DNA from: Aptenodytes patagonicus
Lineage: Eukaryota; Chordata; Aves; Sphenisciformes; Spheniscidae
NCBI RefSeq assembly: GCF_965638725.1
Contig: NC_134963.1
Coordinates: 7,261,501-7,325,500, forward strand
Reading direction: 5' to 3'
DNA length: 64,000 bases
Of the stretch, positions 1 through 14,437 are shown piece after piece. How positions within the stretch are numbered: the first letter of the stretch is position 1; the number at the start of each line of letters is the position of its first letter. The translations under genes were made by a program, and so were the position numbers. The notes beneath the pieces were generated by a model that made no database searches, had not been told where the DNA came from, and worked only from the letters and a program-made list of their open reading frames with translations.

Positions 1-3000
1 TACAAGATACTTTCTCTTGCTTGAGTAATTTTGCAGCTGTGTTCTGAATTCTCGCCAATGTTTCCAATGGGCTTTTCAAATAAGTAAGGATGTAACTATA
101 TAGACTATTTGAGTACTGACCAAAAGCATGGTCAGCACTGCTTAGAGCACCATGTATTTTCAGTGGTCCTTCTGCCACATCAACCCACGAACTTCTCTTC
201 AGTACCTTTAGCTCCTGGATCTTCTTCAGTCACTAGTCTCTCCAGCAGACAGCTGCCCATGGCTGTTACGCAGCTTATGCTCTCATTCTTAGGCTTATAA
301 ACTCTGCCACTGAGTGCAAAATGCAGCCAACAGCTTGGCCTGCTGGAGGTGAAATGACAAGTCCCTCTGGACTGCTCCATGCATACTGTTATTTACCCCT
401 CTGACTCTCTGGAGATTGCAGCAGGAATGATTTACAATTACTTCCAGAGCACGGATCAAAGCGCTGAATAGTATTAGCGCTAGATTAGCTCGAAGAAAAA
501 CCACACTAGTGACCATATCCAATGGTGGTACCAAGTAAGCCACTTATTTTGGGGGGGGTGGGGGGGTGCTTGCCATCCATTGCCCAGTTCTTAAGTATAT
601 CAATAAAGTCCAATACTAATTTTGAAGCTAGACTGTTATATAGTACTCAAAATTAAAAAAAAAAAATAAAATCCCACCACACAACAAAGTTTTCTTCACT
701 AAATCTATAGTTTCAAAGAAGGAAGTAAAATGTGTTTGACAAAACTGCCATGTTTTAGTTTGTCAACATCTGGTTCCTCTGTCAGCTTTTGCCTGTCTTT
801 TTTTTCTTGATATTAGACAGTCTAGCTTCAGATTATCCTATTTCCTTTCAGAAATATCTGCATAACATCCAACGCTTGATCAAGGCATGACTGGAAGAGC
901 GCTAGAGTATCCACTAAACTTTAAACCGGCCTCCCTAATTCAGATTTTTCAAACTAGCAATTCTGTGAATAGCAGGATTAATTATGTCAGTTTTCCTGTG
1001 GCACTGGATATTATGGTCGAGTGACTTTGCTATCTAAAAATATAAGAGTGACTACAGCTATTTCTATTGATGGGAACACTATTTAGACAAGACCTTGATC
1101 ATGTGGATTCTCCGATGTGCAAAAATCTGTGAAGGCAAATTGCAGCTTTTCCAAAATCGGTGGTTAGATTCTCTACCTTCTATTGGTCTGTTTCCATGAA
1201 ACTTTTAAGAACTTATCTTTGAAACCTCTACATTTCTACCCAATTTGATCCCAGTTGACCAGCAAGTTCAAAAGCAAGGCCAAAGTGGGCAAAAGAACTA
1301 ATGTGCAATAAGACACTCACACAGACACAGTGCTATCACACAACCCTTCACTTCCAGAAGAAAATAGTTTAAATAATTAAAATGATCTGCTATTGAAGTT
1401 CAATTCATTCAATCAACTCATTCAGTCACAAAGGAAGCAATACAAAAAACTAACAGCAACTCCATACCACAAAAGCCACATGTTAATTTGCCGCCGCAAA
1501 AAAAGCACAGGCGAAGACTAAAATAAGTAAATAAATAAATTGTTCTTTCGCCCATCCTGTGTTGAAATGAGCAAGGACAACATGTTCCTGGATATCACTC
1601 CCCTTGGGAAGGCAGGGGGAGGGGAAGGGAGACAGGGAGTCCACACACACAAAAAAAATCAGTCTTGCATGAACCAACTATTAACAAAGCATGTGGAGAA
1701 GTCACCTATTGCTGCCATTATATCCCAGTAACTCGCATGCAATTTTAAGTTAAATAAGGAGTTGCCAAAACGACTCACAATTAGACACAACTCACACCTT
1801 GCTGCAATAAGATAAATTTAACATCTTATTTTCAGTGAGCAGATAGGTAACAACATGTCCTGAAAAATGCTTAAATGTAACATTAACAGAAAGCCGCAGT
1901 TTGCACAGAGAAAAATCACCAAGATCATGAATTACAGACAAAGCCTTTGGATACCCTCCATCCTTCAGCTATATTCTCATACATACATGTCATGCTGTGG
2001 CAACCACTTCACAAACTAATCTACATTATACTTTACAGTATCCAAAATACTATGTCTAAATATACATACATAAGAATTACTTTCATCCTTGACTTAACAT
2101 GACAAAGCCATCAAAATACCTTACAGTCAACTCAGCTTAAGGATAAAGCAAAAGCACGACTGAGCAGTTAAGCATTGAGATACGTTTGCAGTCACAATAA
2201 ACAAGGCTCAGGACAGCCCCAGTAGAGCACACAACAACCGCATGTTCTCAACTTCCAAATCCTTCTTCCTTTTCTCTCCTCATAACGCATTGGGGCAAGA
2301 AATTTTTACATTGCTTTAACTGTAACAATGCCAATGAATATTTGTTTTTCTAACAGTTAAATACTTACTATTCTAGATTTTTAAATAGACTAAACTCAGA
2401 AGTGCATTTTCCGTTCAGAATGCTACAGAAACTAGAAAATGGAAAAACTTAAAAATACCACATGGACAATGCAGGATTACTTCTAAAGGGAGAAACTTCT
2501 TTCTACATGTCAAGTTTCTTTTCCCCTTCGTTGCTTTTAAGAGTCCTGGAATTTAATCAGTTGACAGACTTATGCACGTTCACTTGAAGATAGGTTACAT
2601 GGGTGGAAACAAATCTGACAGTAATCTCCTATCAGTCTCTGCCGATTACATCACTGAAGAACTTACTAAGAAATAACGAAGCAAGAAGTAACTTAGAGCG
2701 AGCAGTGTAAAACAGACAATAAGAAGTTAGATGTTACTCATGCATAGAGAATAACTTTCCAAAAAGGTCACATCAGCCTATGCCTGTAAATCTGGTTTGC
2801 AACCTTTTGTGAACATATGGATGGAGGCCCAAGTTACAGCTTTACAGCTCAGCTCCAGATTTGGAGACCATGATGAAGCTGTAACTGGTTAAATGAATGA
2901 AAGCACTTTAATCCCTTGAGAAGGCTAAGGCCCCTTAGGTTGATCAGATTTTTATTCATTTCTTTATTTATTTAATTTAAAATACAGCATCTGGTCCCTC

Positions 3001-6000
3001 CATAAAAAAGCCTAAGATGCTCTCAAAACTGCTTCAACCTTCGGTAGGTGCAACGGTTGTCACACAAAGCAGGTTTCCCCCTTTTATTTCAACAAGTTGA
3101 GTTTGTTAGGTTGGTTAGTTCAGGGGGGGTTGTTTGTTTGTTTATTTTTTTAAAATCAACTTTGCACAGGGCTCTTAAGAAATCATAAGTGTTTGCAATA
3201 CCAGGGCAAACAGGTTCTCTGGCTGCAACTCAAACAGGAAACAGAAACTGGCTTAGCCTGAAAGTAATTTGTTTTCTGAATTAGTTTTCAGCTATTCTTT
3301 CCCCATCTGGTTTAGTACTTAGCAACAACACTTCCACTGGCACAAGAAGGGATCACTTTTTGCATAGGAATTCTTATTCATACTAGCTTAAAAATGCTGA
3401 AGCTGTAGCCTAATTTTCAGCAGGCAAATCAACTACAGTTGTGTTAAAGACCTTGCACTCTGTCATTAACCCAATAAAGGCAGGACGAGTACAACGAAGG
3501 AAACAGATTTCCACATCAACACTTCCTGCTTTACAGCAATCCCCAAATACGAGAGCAGGCTGCCCAGAGTTAATGTCCTCTCTCTAACAACTAAATCATA
3601 TCCAGATTCCAGAACATACTTCAGATGTTAAGAATGGAAATTATGGTTAATACAGAGCTATTTGAATTACTCTTTGCATTAATAACTTTTTCTTTGGTTT
3701 AGCTACATTATTTTTTTCCAGTAAAAGTTATACATCAACGCAACAAATGAAAAGCTGAATAATGAGGAGTTACATATCAGAAACCACAATTCTTTTAAAT
3801 ATGTACTTTTATCTCCCTGTATTTTCAACATTTCTATATACTAACATGAAGTATTTCCAAATACTTGTTAGTATTTCCAAATACTTGTTAGTGAAAGGAA
3901 AATTACTGCTCAGCTTCAAGTCAACTAGGCAATTAAGTACATGCTTGCTGAATATGGCTTGGCTATACCGGGATTTGAGGGAGACAGACTTCTTATCAGA
4001 GATTTCCAAGACAGCAGAGGGCTTGCATGCTCTTTTAACCCAATCATCTCTGAGAAGGAGTAAACTACAGAAATCTAAAGGATCTCTCTTTTTGCACTGG
4101 AACATCCATTTTGGGGTATGATACTTCAGCTCATGTATTCACTTCACTTAGTTTGATTTGCTTTGACTCCTCCAGAATGTCAAGGAAAAGAACTTCTAAG
4201 AAAACAGGACAACGTGAATTCCTCCACGATTATTATATCCCCCTTATGGACATTGATGTCTACCATGAGCTTTTTTTTTTTTATGTTTACAACTCGATTT
4301 AACAGCCTGGGACATGTCTTCTTCAGATGGAGGGCGGAAAAAAAGGGAAAAAGTTGTAGCTGACTCTTGCAGCAAATGTACTACAAGTATTTTTTTCCTG
4401 CAGAGGTCCACAGGAACACAATTCAGATGACATATGACATACCTTGAAGCACTGTCTGTCTGATTTGATGTTAATGAAACTTTTTTTTTTTAATATATAT
4501 ACACAAGGTCTTTTGGAAAAAGATGTTTTCTGCCCCCTGAAAAAGCAAGCCTGCTTGCTTTTGCATCTTTTCATCTCCACATCTATTGCATTGTTCAGCA
4601 CCTAACATGAGTTACTCTAAGCAAGCCTGCATTTGAGAATATATAGGCGATCACCTCACAACTCTACTTGTTTTTTGCAGTGGAATTTCTTTTCTCTGAC
4701 AAGCATCTGAGCGAGTGTCCCAAACACTTAGTTTGTATGTATCCACTATTCTTCCTAATGTTATCTGAATTAAGGAAAGATCCTGTAGGGCACCTGTCGT
4801 CGTATCCAAATAAATCAGGGATCCATACACTGGAAGCTTCCTTTATTACTAAATCTGTATCTATTTTAAAGACATCCGTTCTCCCATAGAAGTCTGGGGG
4901 GGACTCTACATATGGGACCATGTAGCATTAGGTAATTCTAACTTTAAGTGCACAGAAGACTGGTGAAACAACTAGAGATCAAAGGAATAAGAAAATAAGC
5001 TTAAGACATTTTTTCTATCCACACAAAACAATACAGACCGTGCTCTACAGCTTTAAACATCTCTTCAAGATTTCTTTGCACATACAGCCTTTAATCAAAC
5101 TACCTCATCCCAACACCACTGGCTATGAACATCTGATGCAGTAGTTTGCTGTGACAGAATGCAGAACCAGTTGTGAAGAGTTTACAGCTTCTTTTCATGT
5201 AGAGAAATAGTACGAACATCTCAGTAGGAACTGAAAAATGTTCCAACAAAGCTTAGCTGTTGGGAGACGTCAGTTTGTCAAGCCTGAAATGCTTTAAACC
5301 CAACACTTCACGTTCAACAAACTTCCAGCAAATTTACATTTGTGTAATGCAGAACAGAAGCCGAGGTGAGATGTGAATTGGTAAATGCATTTCTCTGGCA
5401 TTTAAACATTTGTCAGAATGGCCCCTTGTTTCTTGATAACCCAGATTGGGCAGAAAAAAAGCTGTATGATTTTGCCTTTTTCTGTTGAAGGTATCATCCA
5501 AAAACAGCCAGTTGCCAACAACAATAAACAAAACAAAACAAATTGAACAGATCAATTCAAGGTAACTCCTATTAAGTACATTTTAAAATACCAAAGTTAG
5601 AGGAAAAAATTGAACAGATTGAAATACTCCAGTGTAACATTCCACAACCTAAAGTCACACACAAAGTTCAACAAAGTTGAGCCACATTTGAAGTCCATTC
5701 TAGAATGTAATCTTAGCTGATGAGCTGTGTCTTACCCATCCATGAATTTGCCCTTAAGGACATAATTTTGCAGTTAAGTATTTTAATAAGGCTCCCAAAT
5801 GAGCTTTTGTCTATCATGAATTCATTGTTCTGCTGAACTGCAATTCTACGCTGCTGGAGGCTCACTGTTTTCAAGACGCCATTCTCAGTGGTTGTTTTCC
5901 CCATACACCCATAATCATCACGGCATTGCTATTACTAAGAACCTCCCCAAAGTATCCAATAGCAGTCAGTCCAAACTGCAAGAACTGATGAACGTGGGCA

Positions 6001-8333
6001 GCATTTAGTCACTAGAGTTCTGCAATGGTACAGTCAGACTGGGGCGTATCTCAGGCCTATGATGCTACATTGTCACTTACAGGGGAAATTCTGTGCTGAG
6101 GTGGGACTTAAATTCCATCAAGCCTCTCATCCTCTTGCGTAACGTATTACTGAAAAGTTACTGCTGTCAGTATAAATAAAAAACAAATGACATGGAGCAG
6201 TCCAGTTGCATTTGTACCTTTGATGGAGATGGAATGGCTAAGCAAGCTACAGTAAGTGACAGGCAGGTCTTTCACAACCGGTGCTAGCTGTAGGCTCTGA
6301 GGACAGTTTCCAGCAATTACTCAGCAACAGCTCAATTCTACAGTCCGTAGTGCTGAACAGCAGTTCAGTGGCAAAGAAAAAAAAAATATTAAGAGATGAA
6401 TGGATTATTCAGCCAAGTTTACTATTATTTGCACTAACCTGGTGATTTAAGATATTTACATCTGAATTATTATTAGACATGACATCAGCAGAGTCTGGGA
6501 TCTACTACAAAAAATCAGCATGGGACCCAAAAGGGTTAAAAACCAGCAGACAAGAATCCTTGTCTGTCCATTAAATGCCCATTTAACTTTCATATTCCTG
6601 TGCGTACACTGTCTTATACTGGCATATAAATTACAGATATGCATCACTGACATGCTGTGCTAGGAATCGCCCCAAAACCTCAAGCTACAATTTGATGATT
6701 CAACAGGAAGACTTAAGGCAAACAGGTAAAGTAGGGAGGATAAAATACTAAATTTAATCTGTTCTACTTAACAAACAGAATTTGGGACCTTATTACTATC
6801 AAACTTAGGATATGCTTCTTCTGTAATTTGCACTAATAAGATACAGGAAAGTTAAATTGATGCCTTCATAGGCATCAGAGAATTTTCCCACCCAAAGAGG
6901 ACATCCCAAAAGATCTCACAAAGATCTTTGAGAAAAAGGCAAACAAGTGGTTAAAAAACCGATGCTGACTGGAAGACAACAGGGCTCTAGTCTCTGACAG
7001 AAATAGCTAGGGATAAACGGTAAATCTTTGTTTCCATTGCCACTCCAAGAAAACACATCTCAGCCCAACTCTAGCTGTCAGCCAAGCCCTGCCCTCACTT
7101 CACCTCAGTCTCTCTCACACTTTCTTCAACTTGGCCCTATGTTTTAAGCTCTCTTTACACAGAAAGAGGAGTCAAATTCTTCCTTTAAAAAAAAAAAAAA
7201 AAATCAATCCACCTTCACTGCAGAATTATTATCTGGTGGGGCAGTGCAGGACAAACAATAAAATCCATGAGATTTTTCTACACAAGGTTCTTATGGTAAC
7301 CCCAGAAATGCTTTCTATGCCAGGGCATTTGTTCCTGTCCTTGTTTTTACCTAATGGAAATGTAAAAAATTATATTGTAAATAAAAAGAAATTGTATCAA
7401 AATAACAGTAAGACAATTCTTCAGCTTAATGACACACGCAAGTAATTCAAACCTAAAATCAGATGTCCGTTACAGTGATCATAAATCTGGTAGACATACA
7501 AATATCATTCTGGTTATATTTAAAGGCTACATACATAGCCTTTAAATAAAGAATACAACATAAACAATGTATCACCAGTTTTCTACTGCCTTTTCAAGCA
7601 AAGGCTAGTGTTTCAAGGCAGTTTCCCACTTTTCTTAGTAGGTGTACGTTGAATCGGTCATCAAAAATGACCCATGCTCTATTACATCAATCCAAATATA
7701 AAAGGTATACAACATAATTATTAAAAAAAAAAATGTTTAACAAAACTTAACTCCCTTTTAAAAGGGTGAAATGATACATCAGCATAAGCATTAACAGTTC
7801 TGAATTTAAGAAGGGCAGCCAAGTAACATGGCACATCACCAACAGAACACGTAATTCCTGGGTGATCAGTGGCATTATGTGAGTACTTCTGTTACTGCCT
7901 ATCACTACTCAGGGGAACAATCAATTATTGAACTGTTAGCTTTCTAAAGACAAGGCCCTGAATAGGGCAAAAGAGCTGCATGGAAATCTCACAAGCTCAT
8001 TTTTTATTTAGCATGACTGTAGTTCCTGAAGTTGTGGAAAGATAAGCTACAAATATGTTGTTAAAGACCAAATGTTTTTTTTAAACACTGGCAAAACATA
8101 ATAGATTAAAGCCTGCCAAATTAACCATTTTATCTTGGTACTGTGAAGATCTTCCTACAGTATGCAAAACTGCATATGAAGAGCTTGTCTACAGAAGACA
8201 CTCAATGAAAAGAAAGCTAGAACATAAATTTACATTACCTTGACCAAGGAAATAGTAGAAAAGTTTTGAGTATAAGCAGAAGTTACAATTCATCAATCAA
8301 AAAGCAGACACAGAGGCTGCAGAGGAATCTTAC
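1..8333 (-). other. CLIP1: CLIP1 intron, left part (downstream of coding exon 2)
   Basis: This stretch follows the splice donor of CLIP1 coding exon 2 in the direction of transcription. I looked for the next coding exon, which in the human gene completes the second CAP-Gly domain, and found no reading frame like it, so that exon should lie beyond the left edge. What is visible is AT-rich intronic DNA with short homopolymer runs, a G-run near 550, an A-run near 7190 and one exact 20-bp tandem duplication at 3851-3890. Short ORFs here have no recognisable similarity and no exon-like borders. Confidence 0.7.
3851..3890. repeat. Exact 20-bp tandem duplication
   Basis: The unit gtatttccaaatacttgtta occurs twice back to back without a mismatch. 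Perfect identity suggests a recent slippage or duplication event inside the CLIP1 intron. No function is apparent. Confidence 0.95.
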
Positions 8334-8905
8334 CAGAACTCGATCTCCAATTTTGAGCTCCCTTTCTCCCTTCTTCAGTGATCCAGCTTCAGAGAGATTT
8401 GATACAGATTCACTTGCAGTTTTTGAAAGATTGCTAATCTGAGAAGGAGTTGAATGTTCCTTAGCAGCAAGTGGTGAAGTTTTTTGTGGAATTCCTGAAG
8501 GGGGAAGTGCAGCAGCAGACGAAGACACCAGACTAGCAGCTGATGTGGAAGTTGGTGATGTAGCTCTAGAAGCATGAGCTGTCTGTGTACCATTAGCTTC
8601 ATCTTCTGTCAGCACTTTTCTTGTCAATTTTGATGGTCTTGTAAATATTCCCCTCAAGGGTTCACACTGGAAATAGCGAACTCCAGCCACAGAACCATCA
8701 TTCTTACCAATTGGTTCATCTAGAACGATCCCTGCCCACTGTCCTGGAGCAAACTGTGTTTCACCGAGGAACTGAATAAAGCCAGGTTTATTTCCATTGA
8801 CCCAAACACGCTCACCAACTCTGAAATCATCCACAAACTCTTCATGTGCATCTGCAGTGGTTGCACTTGAGGCCTTTTCACTGGAACCTGCTTTTTCTGC
8901 TGGAG
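8334..8905 (-). CDS. CLIP1: CLIP1 coding exon 2 (first CAP-Gly domain)
   Basis: Residues 32-222. The exon runs from acceptor TTCCAG (exon starts at 8905) to donor GTAAGA (exon ends at 8334). A second in-frame AG six bases further in (exon start 8899) would drop two residues. It carries the whole first CAP-Gly domain and the Ser-rich linker. Confidence 0.93.
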
Positions 8906-9492
8906 CTGGAATCAAGCACAATGAGAAAGCAACAGGAATCAAATACACTAATATTCCAGAGAGCGTCATTACTTAGTTTCAATGTAACAAGCATTTGGAA
9001 AAGCATGATTTCTAAAAGGAAGAGCACAGTTCCAAATTTTCTTACTCATGAAAACACTGTAATCTCTGGAATACAATAATTCAAAATCTAAGGACAGAGA
9101 CACTGAATGCATTTAATGTAGGTTTTGGTAAAAATCTTGTAAAGATTACAAGTCTTACCTCAAAAACTACCCAATCATTTTTATCATGACAAGGTTTCTT
9201 TAAGGAAAACTGCTTGATCACATCTGATTAGTAACTTCAGATTTTTTGCATGTTGTACACATCCTTTTCATTAGATCAGAAATACAAGCAAAAATGCCTT
9301 GGTATAAATAGTAAAAATAGTGTATACTCATAGCTTTCAAGGTACTTTTTGTTAGAAGATAAATGAGGGAAAATTTAAGATATTTAAATATTCCTTACCA
9401 GCTGCAACAGATGCAGGTGTTTTCAGCAATGTACTCCCATGCTTGATGGTCTTTGAAGGAGCCTTAAGTCCACTTGGTTTTAACATACTCAT
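8334..9492 (-). CDS. CLIP1: CLIP1 (CLIP-170), N-terminal two coding exons; gene continues off the left edge
   Basis: CLIP-170 is a microtubule plus-end tracking protein that binds growing microtubule tips and EB1 through CAP-Gly domains. Two coding exons are present: 9399-9492 (94 nt, residues 1-31, phase 1) and 8334-8905 (572 nt, residues 32-222, ending in phase 0). The protein starts [14 protein letters not shown], as in mammalian CLIP1. The first CAP-Gly domain covers about residues 60-126 and contains the diagnostic GKNDG at 98-102. A Ser/Thr/Pro-rich linker follows, and the exon ends in [12 protein letters not shown], just where the second CAP-Gly domain begins. The start ATG at 9492 has A at -3. 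Donors are GTAAGG and GTAAGA; the acceptor is TTCCAG. Coiled coils and the zinc knuckles are outside the window. Identification rests on near-identity to the remembered human N-terminus. Confidence 0.95.
9399..9492 (-). CDS. CLIP1: CLIP1 coding exon 1 (start codon)
   Basis: Residues 1-31, beginning [10 protein letters not shown], with donor GGTAAGG after a phase-1 G. The sequence upstream on the minus strand is the 5' UTR part of this exon; its 5' end is not resolved. The basic, Ser-rich head precedes the first CAP-Gly domain. Confidence 0.95.
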
Positions 9493-10149
9493 CTTTTTGC
9501 AATACCAGTGTTAATCCTCTTCGTCTGTAGCAACTATCTTTTTCCAAACATGGATAAAACGTATTATTCGAGTTTTTCCAACTCTGGAATAAACCTGTAT
9601 ATAAAAATATTAGACACAAACCAAAAATCAGTATTTTAACTCCTGCAGAAGAAATTTCTATATATACACATAGTCTGTGTATGAAATGCATGACAAAAGA
9701 CGCTTTACAATAACAACCAGAAGCATTTCCCAGGATAGCGTTTCCAACTCCTCATCTTTTGAAGGCCATTTCCTATTAAAAGACACCAAGTCTGAACCTA
9801 AAACACCCAAATAACTCACTTCACTGAGTGCTGCTGTATTCATCTCGAGTTTTAAACTAAAAGGCTATTTTAAGAAAGAAAAACAAAGCCCTGAACAGCA
9901 TTACTAACATTACACATAGATTATAACCACTCTGCACACCCAATTGTTTTCAGTCACATTTTTCAAGTGTTGCAATATCCCAGCAAAAACAACTTGAGAC
10001 TAGAGAACTAACTGCAAGAGAAATCAAGAGAACCAGGAATTTCAGGATAAGAGGTATAAAGTTTTTAAGAGATATTGGAACTGAAAAATTAAGATTGATC
10101 AACACAGTTAGATGATGACAACTAAAAAGTAAACATCCACCTCAGCTGT

Positions 10150-10170
10150 TTGTGATCTTTTAGATCACAA
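10150..10170. repeat. Short perfect inverted repeat (9-bp arms, 3-nt loop)
   Basis: Arms ttgtgatct and agatcacaa flank ttt, giving a perfect small hairpin. It has no U-tract or gene context that would make it a terminator or a known RNA, so it is recorded only as a structural feature. Confidence 0.6.
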
Positions 10171-10983
10171 GATGGACTGGCTCGCAGTCCCCAACACAGT
10201 GCCCCAGCTACGCTCCTCTGGAAAGAGGAGGAGGGACTCTTCCCTACGTTGCTAGGATAGAGCGCTGCTCTGACTTGGAAGCCAGCTATAAACTTTTCAG
10301 GGAACTATGTCATAAGGGTTTTGCCACAGAAGGCATCTTCCTTCTGATTACAAAAGCTTTAGAAAGGCTCTTTCATCTATAATGAAAAATCTGTTTGGTT
10401 TTTTTTCTATAATGTGAATTCAAAGCCAAACTGTAAGGTTACTGGTCTCCCCACCATCTTCAAAAGCATAAACTGTTCTGCATGAACATAGCTTGGGTAT
10501 TTGCTAAGCTTTATATATAAAGGCACTGACAGAACTGCTATGCCCACTTAAAAAAAAAAACCAACAAAACAAAACAGCACACATCTAAACAAACACCTAA
10601 AAAAAAAAAAAAAGGAAGCACAGACATGTAGCAATAGACTGTTAGCTCAACTGTTTGCTCAGAACATGACAAACAAGAACTGTAAAGCAGGTCCCAGTCC
10701 TGCCATTTACTCAGCATTTTGGCACCCATCAGTACACATGCACAGGCAGAAAGCTGGCCAACTGCAGACTTCCCAAAACCACTATTAGCAGTGCCCAGGT
10801 GCGCATACTGGGCATACAGTATGTTCAAAGGCAAAACAAACACTAGTGAAGGAGAGACTGCTACGCTACAGGAAGGAAGACTAAAGAGACAAGCCAACCG
10901 TGTCTTTTACCTACCAGTACAAGTTTTACCCCTCACGTATTATTAATAGCCAGCACATTAATGTTCCCAAAAATCAATTCACT

Positions 10984-11002
10984 GGGGGGGGGGGGGGGGG
11001 GG
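10984..11002. repeat. Poly(G) tract, 19 G on the plus strand
   Basis: An uninterrupted run of G in intronic DNA. Runs like this form G-quadruplexes and are common sequencing-error sites, so the exact length is uncertain. Confidence 0.9.
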
Positions 11003-14000
11003 AAAGAAGTATCAGGCACACTGCTTTGTGAACCTAAATAACAAAGTGAAACATTTCTTCTGCTATTTCAAGATAGGCCATGCCAAATTCAAGCCATTTT
11101 CTAAGTCTGCAAAAATGTTATACTTTACAAAGCATTAACTACCACCTTGGCTGTTTGGTGTTTGTCTACAATTTAAGTTATGCTCCATGAAAACTCTGAA
11201 GTAGCACTGTGCAGATTGCTGAATGTTTTTTCTAGCATTGCCAGAAGTATGTCACCCTCCCATCTGCAGAGTTATGACTACTGAAGAGAAAAATTTCTCC
11301 ATTGTTTTTGCAAGATGTATGCCAGTTTACTATTAATTTTTAAGTGAGAGCTTTCACATTCATGAACGTGAAAGCAGAGTTAGCTCTCTAAAATCAAAGC
11401 AGAAGGATAGGCATGCAATATGACTAAGCAGTGAAAGAACTGAGAGGCATACAGTTACACAGAAGACCAACTAGAGGATCACCTAAGATATCACTTTGGA
11501 CACAGCAGGAACGCTGGCTTTGTTCTTTCCCCCCTCCTACTACATACCTCCCCTCCCTGCTAAATCCAAGTGCATCATATTTTTTCTTTTTTTTTTTAGA
11601 AATCATCTAAAACTGCACTTCACTCTTACATGCCAAGGACTTGAAAAGCCTTCCTTTTCCCTCTTACACACATGCCACCTATTTATTCTTCCTCACACTG
11701 CAGGCCCTATTCTCTCCAATGCCAGGATCTTCATGCATACCTCTATTACTTTCCTCAATCCATCAAAATCCATGGAACGGAAAAACTGCACATAATAAAG
11801 AAGGATTTGGTACAAATACAGAAATGCGAGAAGTATCAAGGTCAGTTCTTTTTAGTTCAGAGCCTTCTCTCTCAGTGCCAAACACCAAATTTATGGAAAT
11901 TCAACAACCTCATTCAGGCCAAAGGCAATTCCCCCTTAAGAAAGACTGCCTCCTAAAACCAGGGAGCTAGAAGCTGTCTTACAGTATTCTGCCATTCTTT
12001 TCCATGTACTACCTTTTTTTTTGCCCCCAAAGAGCATTCCAGAACCACACAGGTAGTAACCATCTAAATTGTGCAAGGACAGGCATATTAAAAGAAAACG
12101 AACACTAAATTACCCCCCAAAATTACATTTTGCCGGTTTTAAATAATTATTTATTAATAGATGTTTAACAAACCTCTGCTCAACAGAAAGTTAGAATGTT
12201 CTAATATTGCATTTCTTGGCTCAGGGTACTCATTCGTATTTTAATCTTGCTCTCCACCGTCATGGGTTATATATTTGCTGTGTCATTTGCTTTTCTCAAT
12301 ATACAGGCCTTCAACTAGGCCAAAAGTAACACAATCCATTGTGCCCTGGTTTCAGAGTTACTGAAATTGTAGCTTAATTCAAAAAGCTGCTAAACTATAG
12401 GCAACACATTTTGGTAAATTACTGCCTTATTGCAATAGCGAAAATGCAACTTTTGGTCTTAGAAAGAGACAAGACCTTCATAGTAGCATTTCCTAATAGA
12501 ATTCATAAAACACTGAAAGCACGTAAATTTGCATCAAGTGATTTTAAGCATTACACACGCCAGCATTTCCTAACAGGCTCCAGATGTCAATTACCTCATT
12601 TTAGTTCTCATAAGAGAGCAGCTAGCTACTTGTCTCGATTTATTCTCTTTCCTTCCTTGAATCTGTCTCAGCTCTCCTGAAAAAGAATCTTTATAACCAA
12701 TAGGCAACAACATTAATTGTAAGTTTCTCAAAAGATCGTAACAAGAACCTAAGGAAATGCCCAGAAAGAGTCTGATAATATATACTACTTAAGTGTTCAG
12801 AAAGCCACAAGTTCTTATAAAAACAGAGATTTTAAACACAAGTGTTACACTTGTGCCATTACTGGGAAATATATGATTTCATACAATAGGAAAATGCGTT
12901 ACATTCTCAAATTAATTGCAATTTTTTTGTGTGTGTGTTGACTACTAAAAATTTTCAAATGCAGACATGAATCCTTGCATTGGCCCTTTTAGCTGATTAA
13001 TAAATATCCTTATTCTTCTTTTACAGATCTCGAAGTAGTGCATGGATTGAAGCAATCCATGAGCAACAAGTTGAGAACCATTGGTTTAAGAAAATAAATC
13101 CTACTAATCTGATAATAGATATGAATTCTGTTGGCAAGCTGAGATTAAAAATAAATAAATAAAATTTAACCACATAACCCTGAATTTAAAAAGCAGAATA
13201 TTTTCCGTCAAAAAAGGAATTCCTATAATAAAAAGAAAACAGCTGTCCACCACTGTTTATTTCAAGATTGTATTTTTGACAACTAGTACTCCAAAAAGAA
13301 CTAAAACACAATTAAATAAGAAAACAGGGAAAAAAGTTAAAAGCCTCAGCTCACTCCACTTAAGAACCCTACAGTCACAACAATACTATAACAGTACCAA
13401 TAGTTCTTTAAGCTTAGTTGATATCTGATGAGCATGCTGCCACCACCACACTCTCCTTCCTCAGGACAGGTAATGCCAACATTAAAAGTAAAATGTTTCA
13501 TCTGATAAAACATTTGAAACAATTACTTGACAATTTAAGGAAGAAACATTTGCTAAGATCACTACACGTGACTACCATGGAACAGATGCAGTGTTTCCAT
13601 GGAGAAAAGCAAGTTGCCTGTCCATTTGGTACGGAAACAAAGAGGACATTCTAGAATAGAGCAGCGTAATGTTTGAATTGACTCAAAACAGACTGCATAA
13701 TCTCCGTCTTCTGCATGCAGACACACGCAGTCTGACTCTATGCAGTGTACTTTGAGGCTGGAACACTACTCTCGTGGTTTATTTGTACAATAAAGTGAAA
13801 CAATTATTTTAATCGAGGATCATGCGCTATCGGTCATGCACGAGTTCTTCAAAACACTTCAAATTAAAAAGATTAATATTAAACTTAGTTAACGCTGTTA
13901 AGAGACCAAACACTGTTGGAAAATGCCTTTCAATGCCAACACATTTCTAAGCTCAAAAAAGAGACCACTTCAATTTGTTAATTCTGCTAAGCATAACAGT

Positions 14001-14437
14001 GCTTTGCAAAATACATATAAACATTAAGACTAACAGATACAGAGTAAATCTTCCAAAAGGATTGTGTAGAATAGATAACTCTGCTGAAAATCTCACAGGG
14101 ATCTGTAACCAGAGAAGATCATATGCAATCCCTGTGGCAGTCAACTAGTAGGTATCTAGAAAACAAATTCTGACCATACCATGAAGAAAATGTAACATGT
14201 ACAAAATAAATCAGAAAATCCCTTCTGTAGAAAAGTGATATGGAAAATGTATTTCAAAGACCACCACAATCCAGTAACTTCACTTTCCTGAGAGAAAAAC
14301 AAACTCACCACATGAAGCACTATGTTTGAAATAACAACCTGAAGAGCATTTCTTAAATATCTGTTTCATACTCTTGATGTTCATACCATTATTACCAAGC
14401 TTTCAAAAGCTCAGGAATCATTCCTCAAATATCATGA

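Larger units (their letters stand above)
9493..14437 (-). other. CLIP1: CLIP1 5'-UTR intron (first part), no gene seen
   Basis: Non-coding DNA between the CLIP1 start-codon exon and the CpG island some 15 kb upstream, interpreted as the long first intron. It contains a 9-bp-arm inverted repeat at 10150-10170, a 19-base G-run at 10984-11002 and scattered A-runs. Short ORFs here lack any recognisable family and look like chance. Confidence 0.55.

Noticed and set aside
4664-4921. 85-codon minus-strand ORF with a protein-like composition
   Set aside because: No recognised homology, no plausible splice borders, and an equally long open frame on the opposite strand; it does not match the missing CLIP1 exon.
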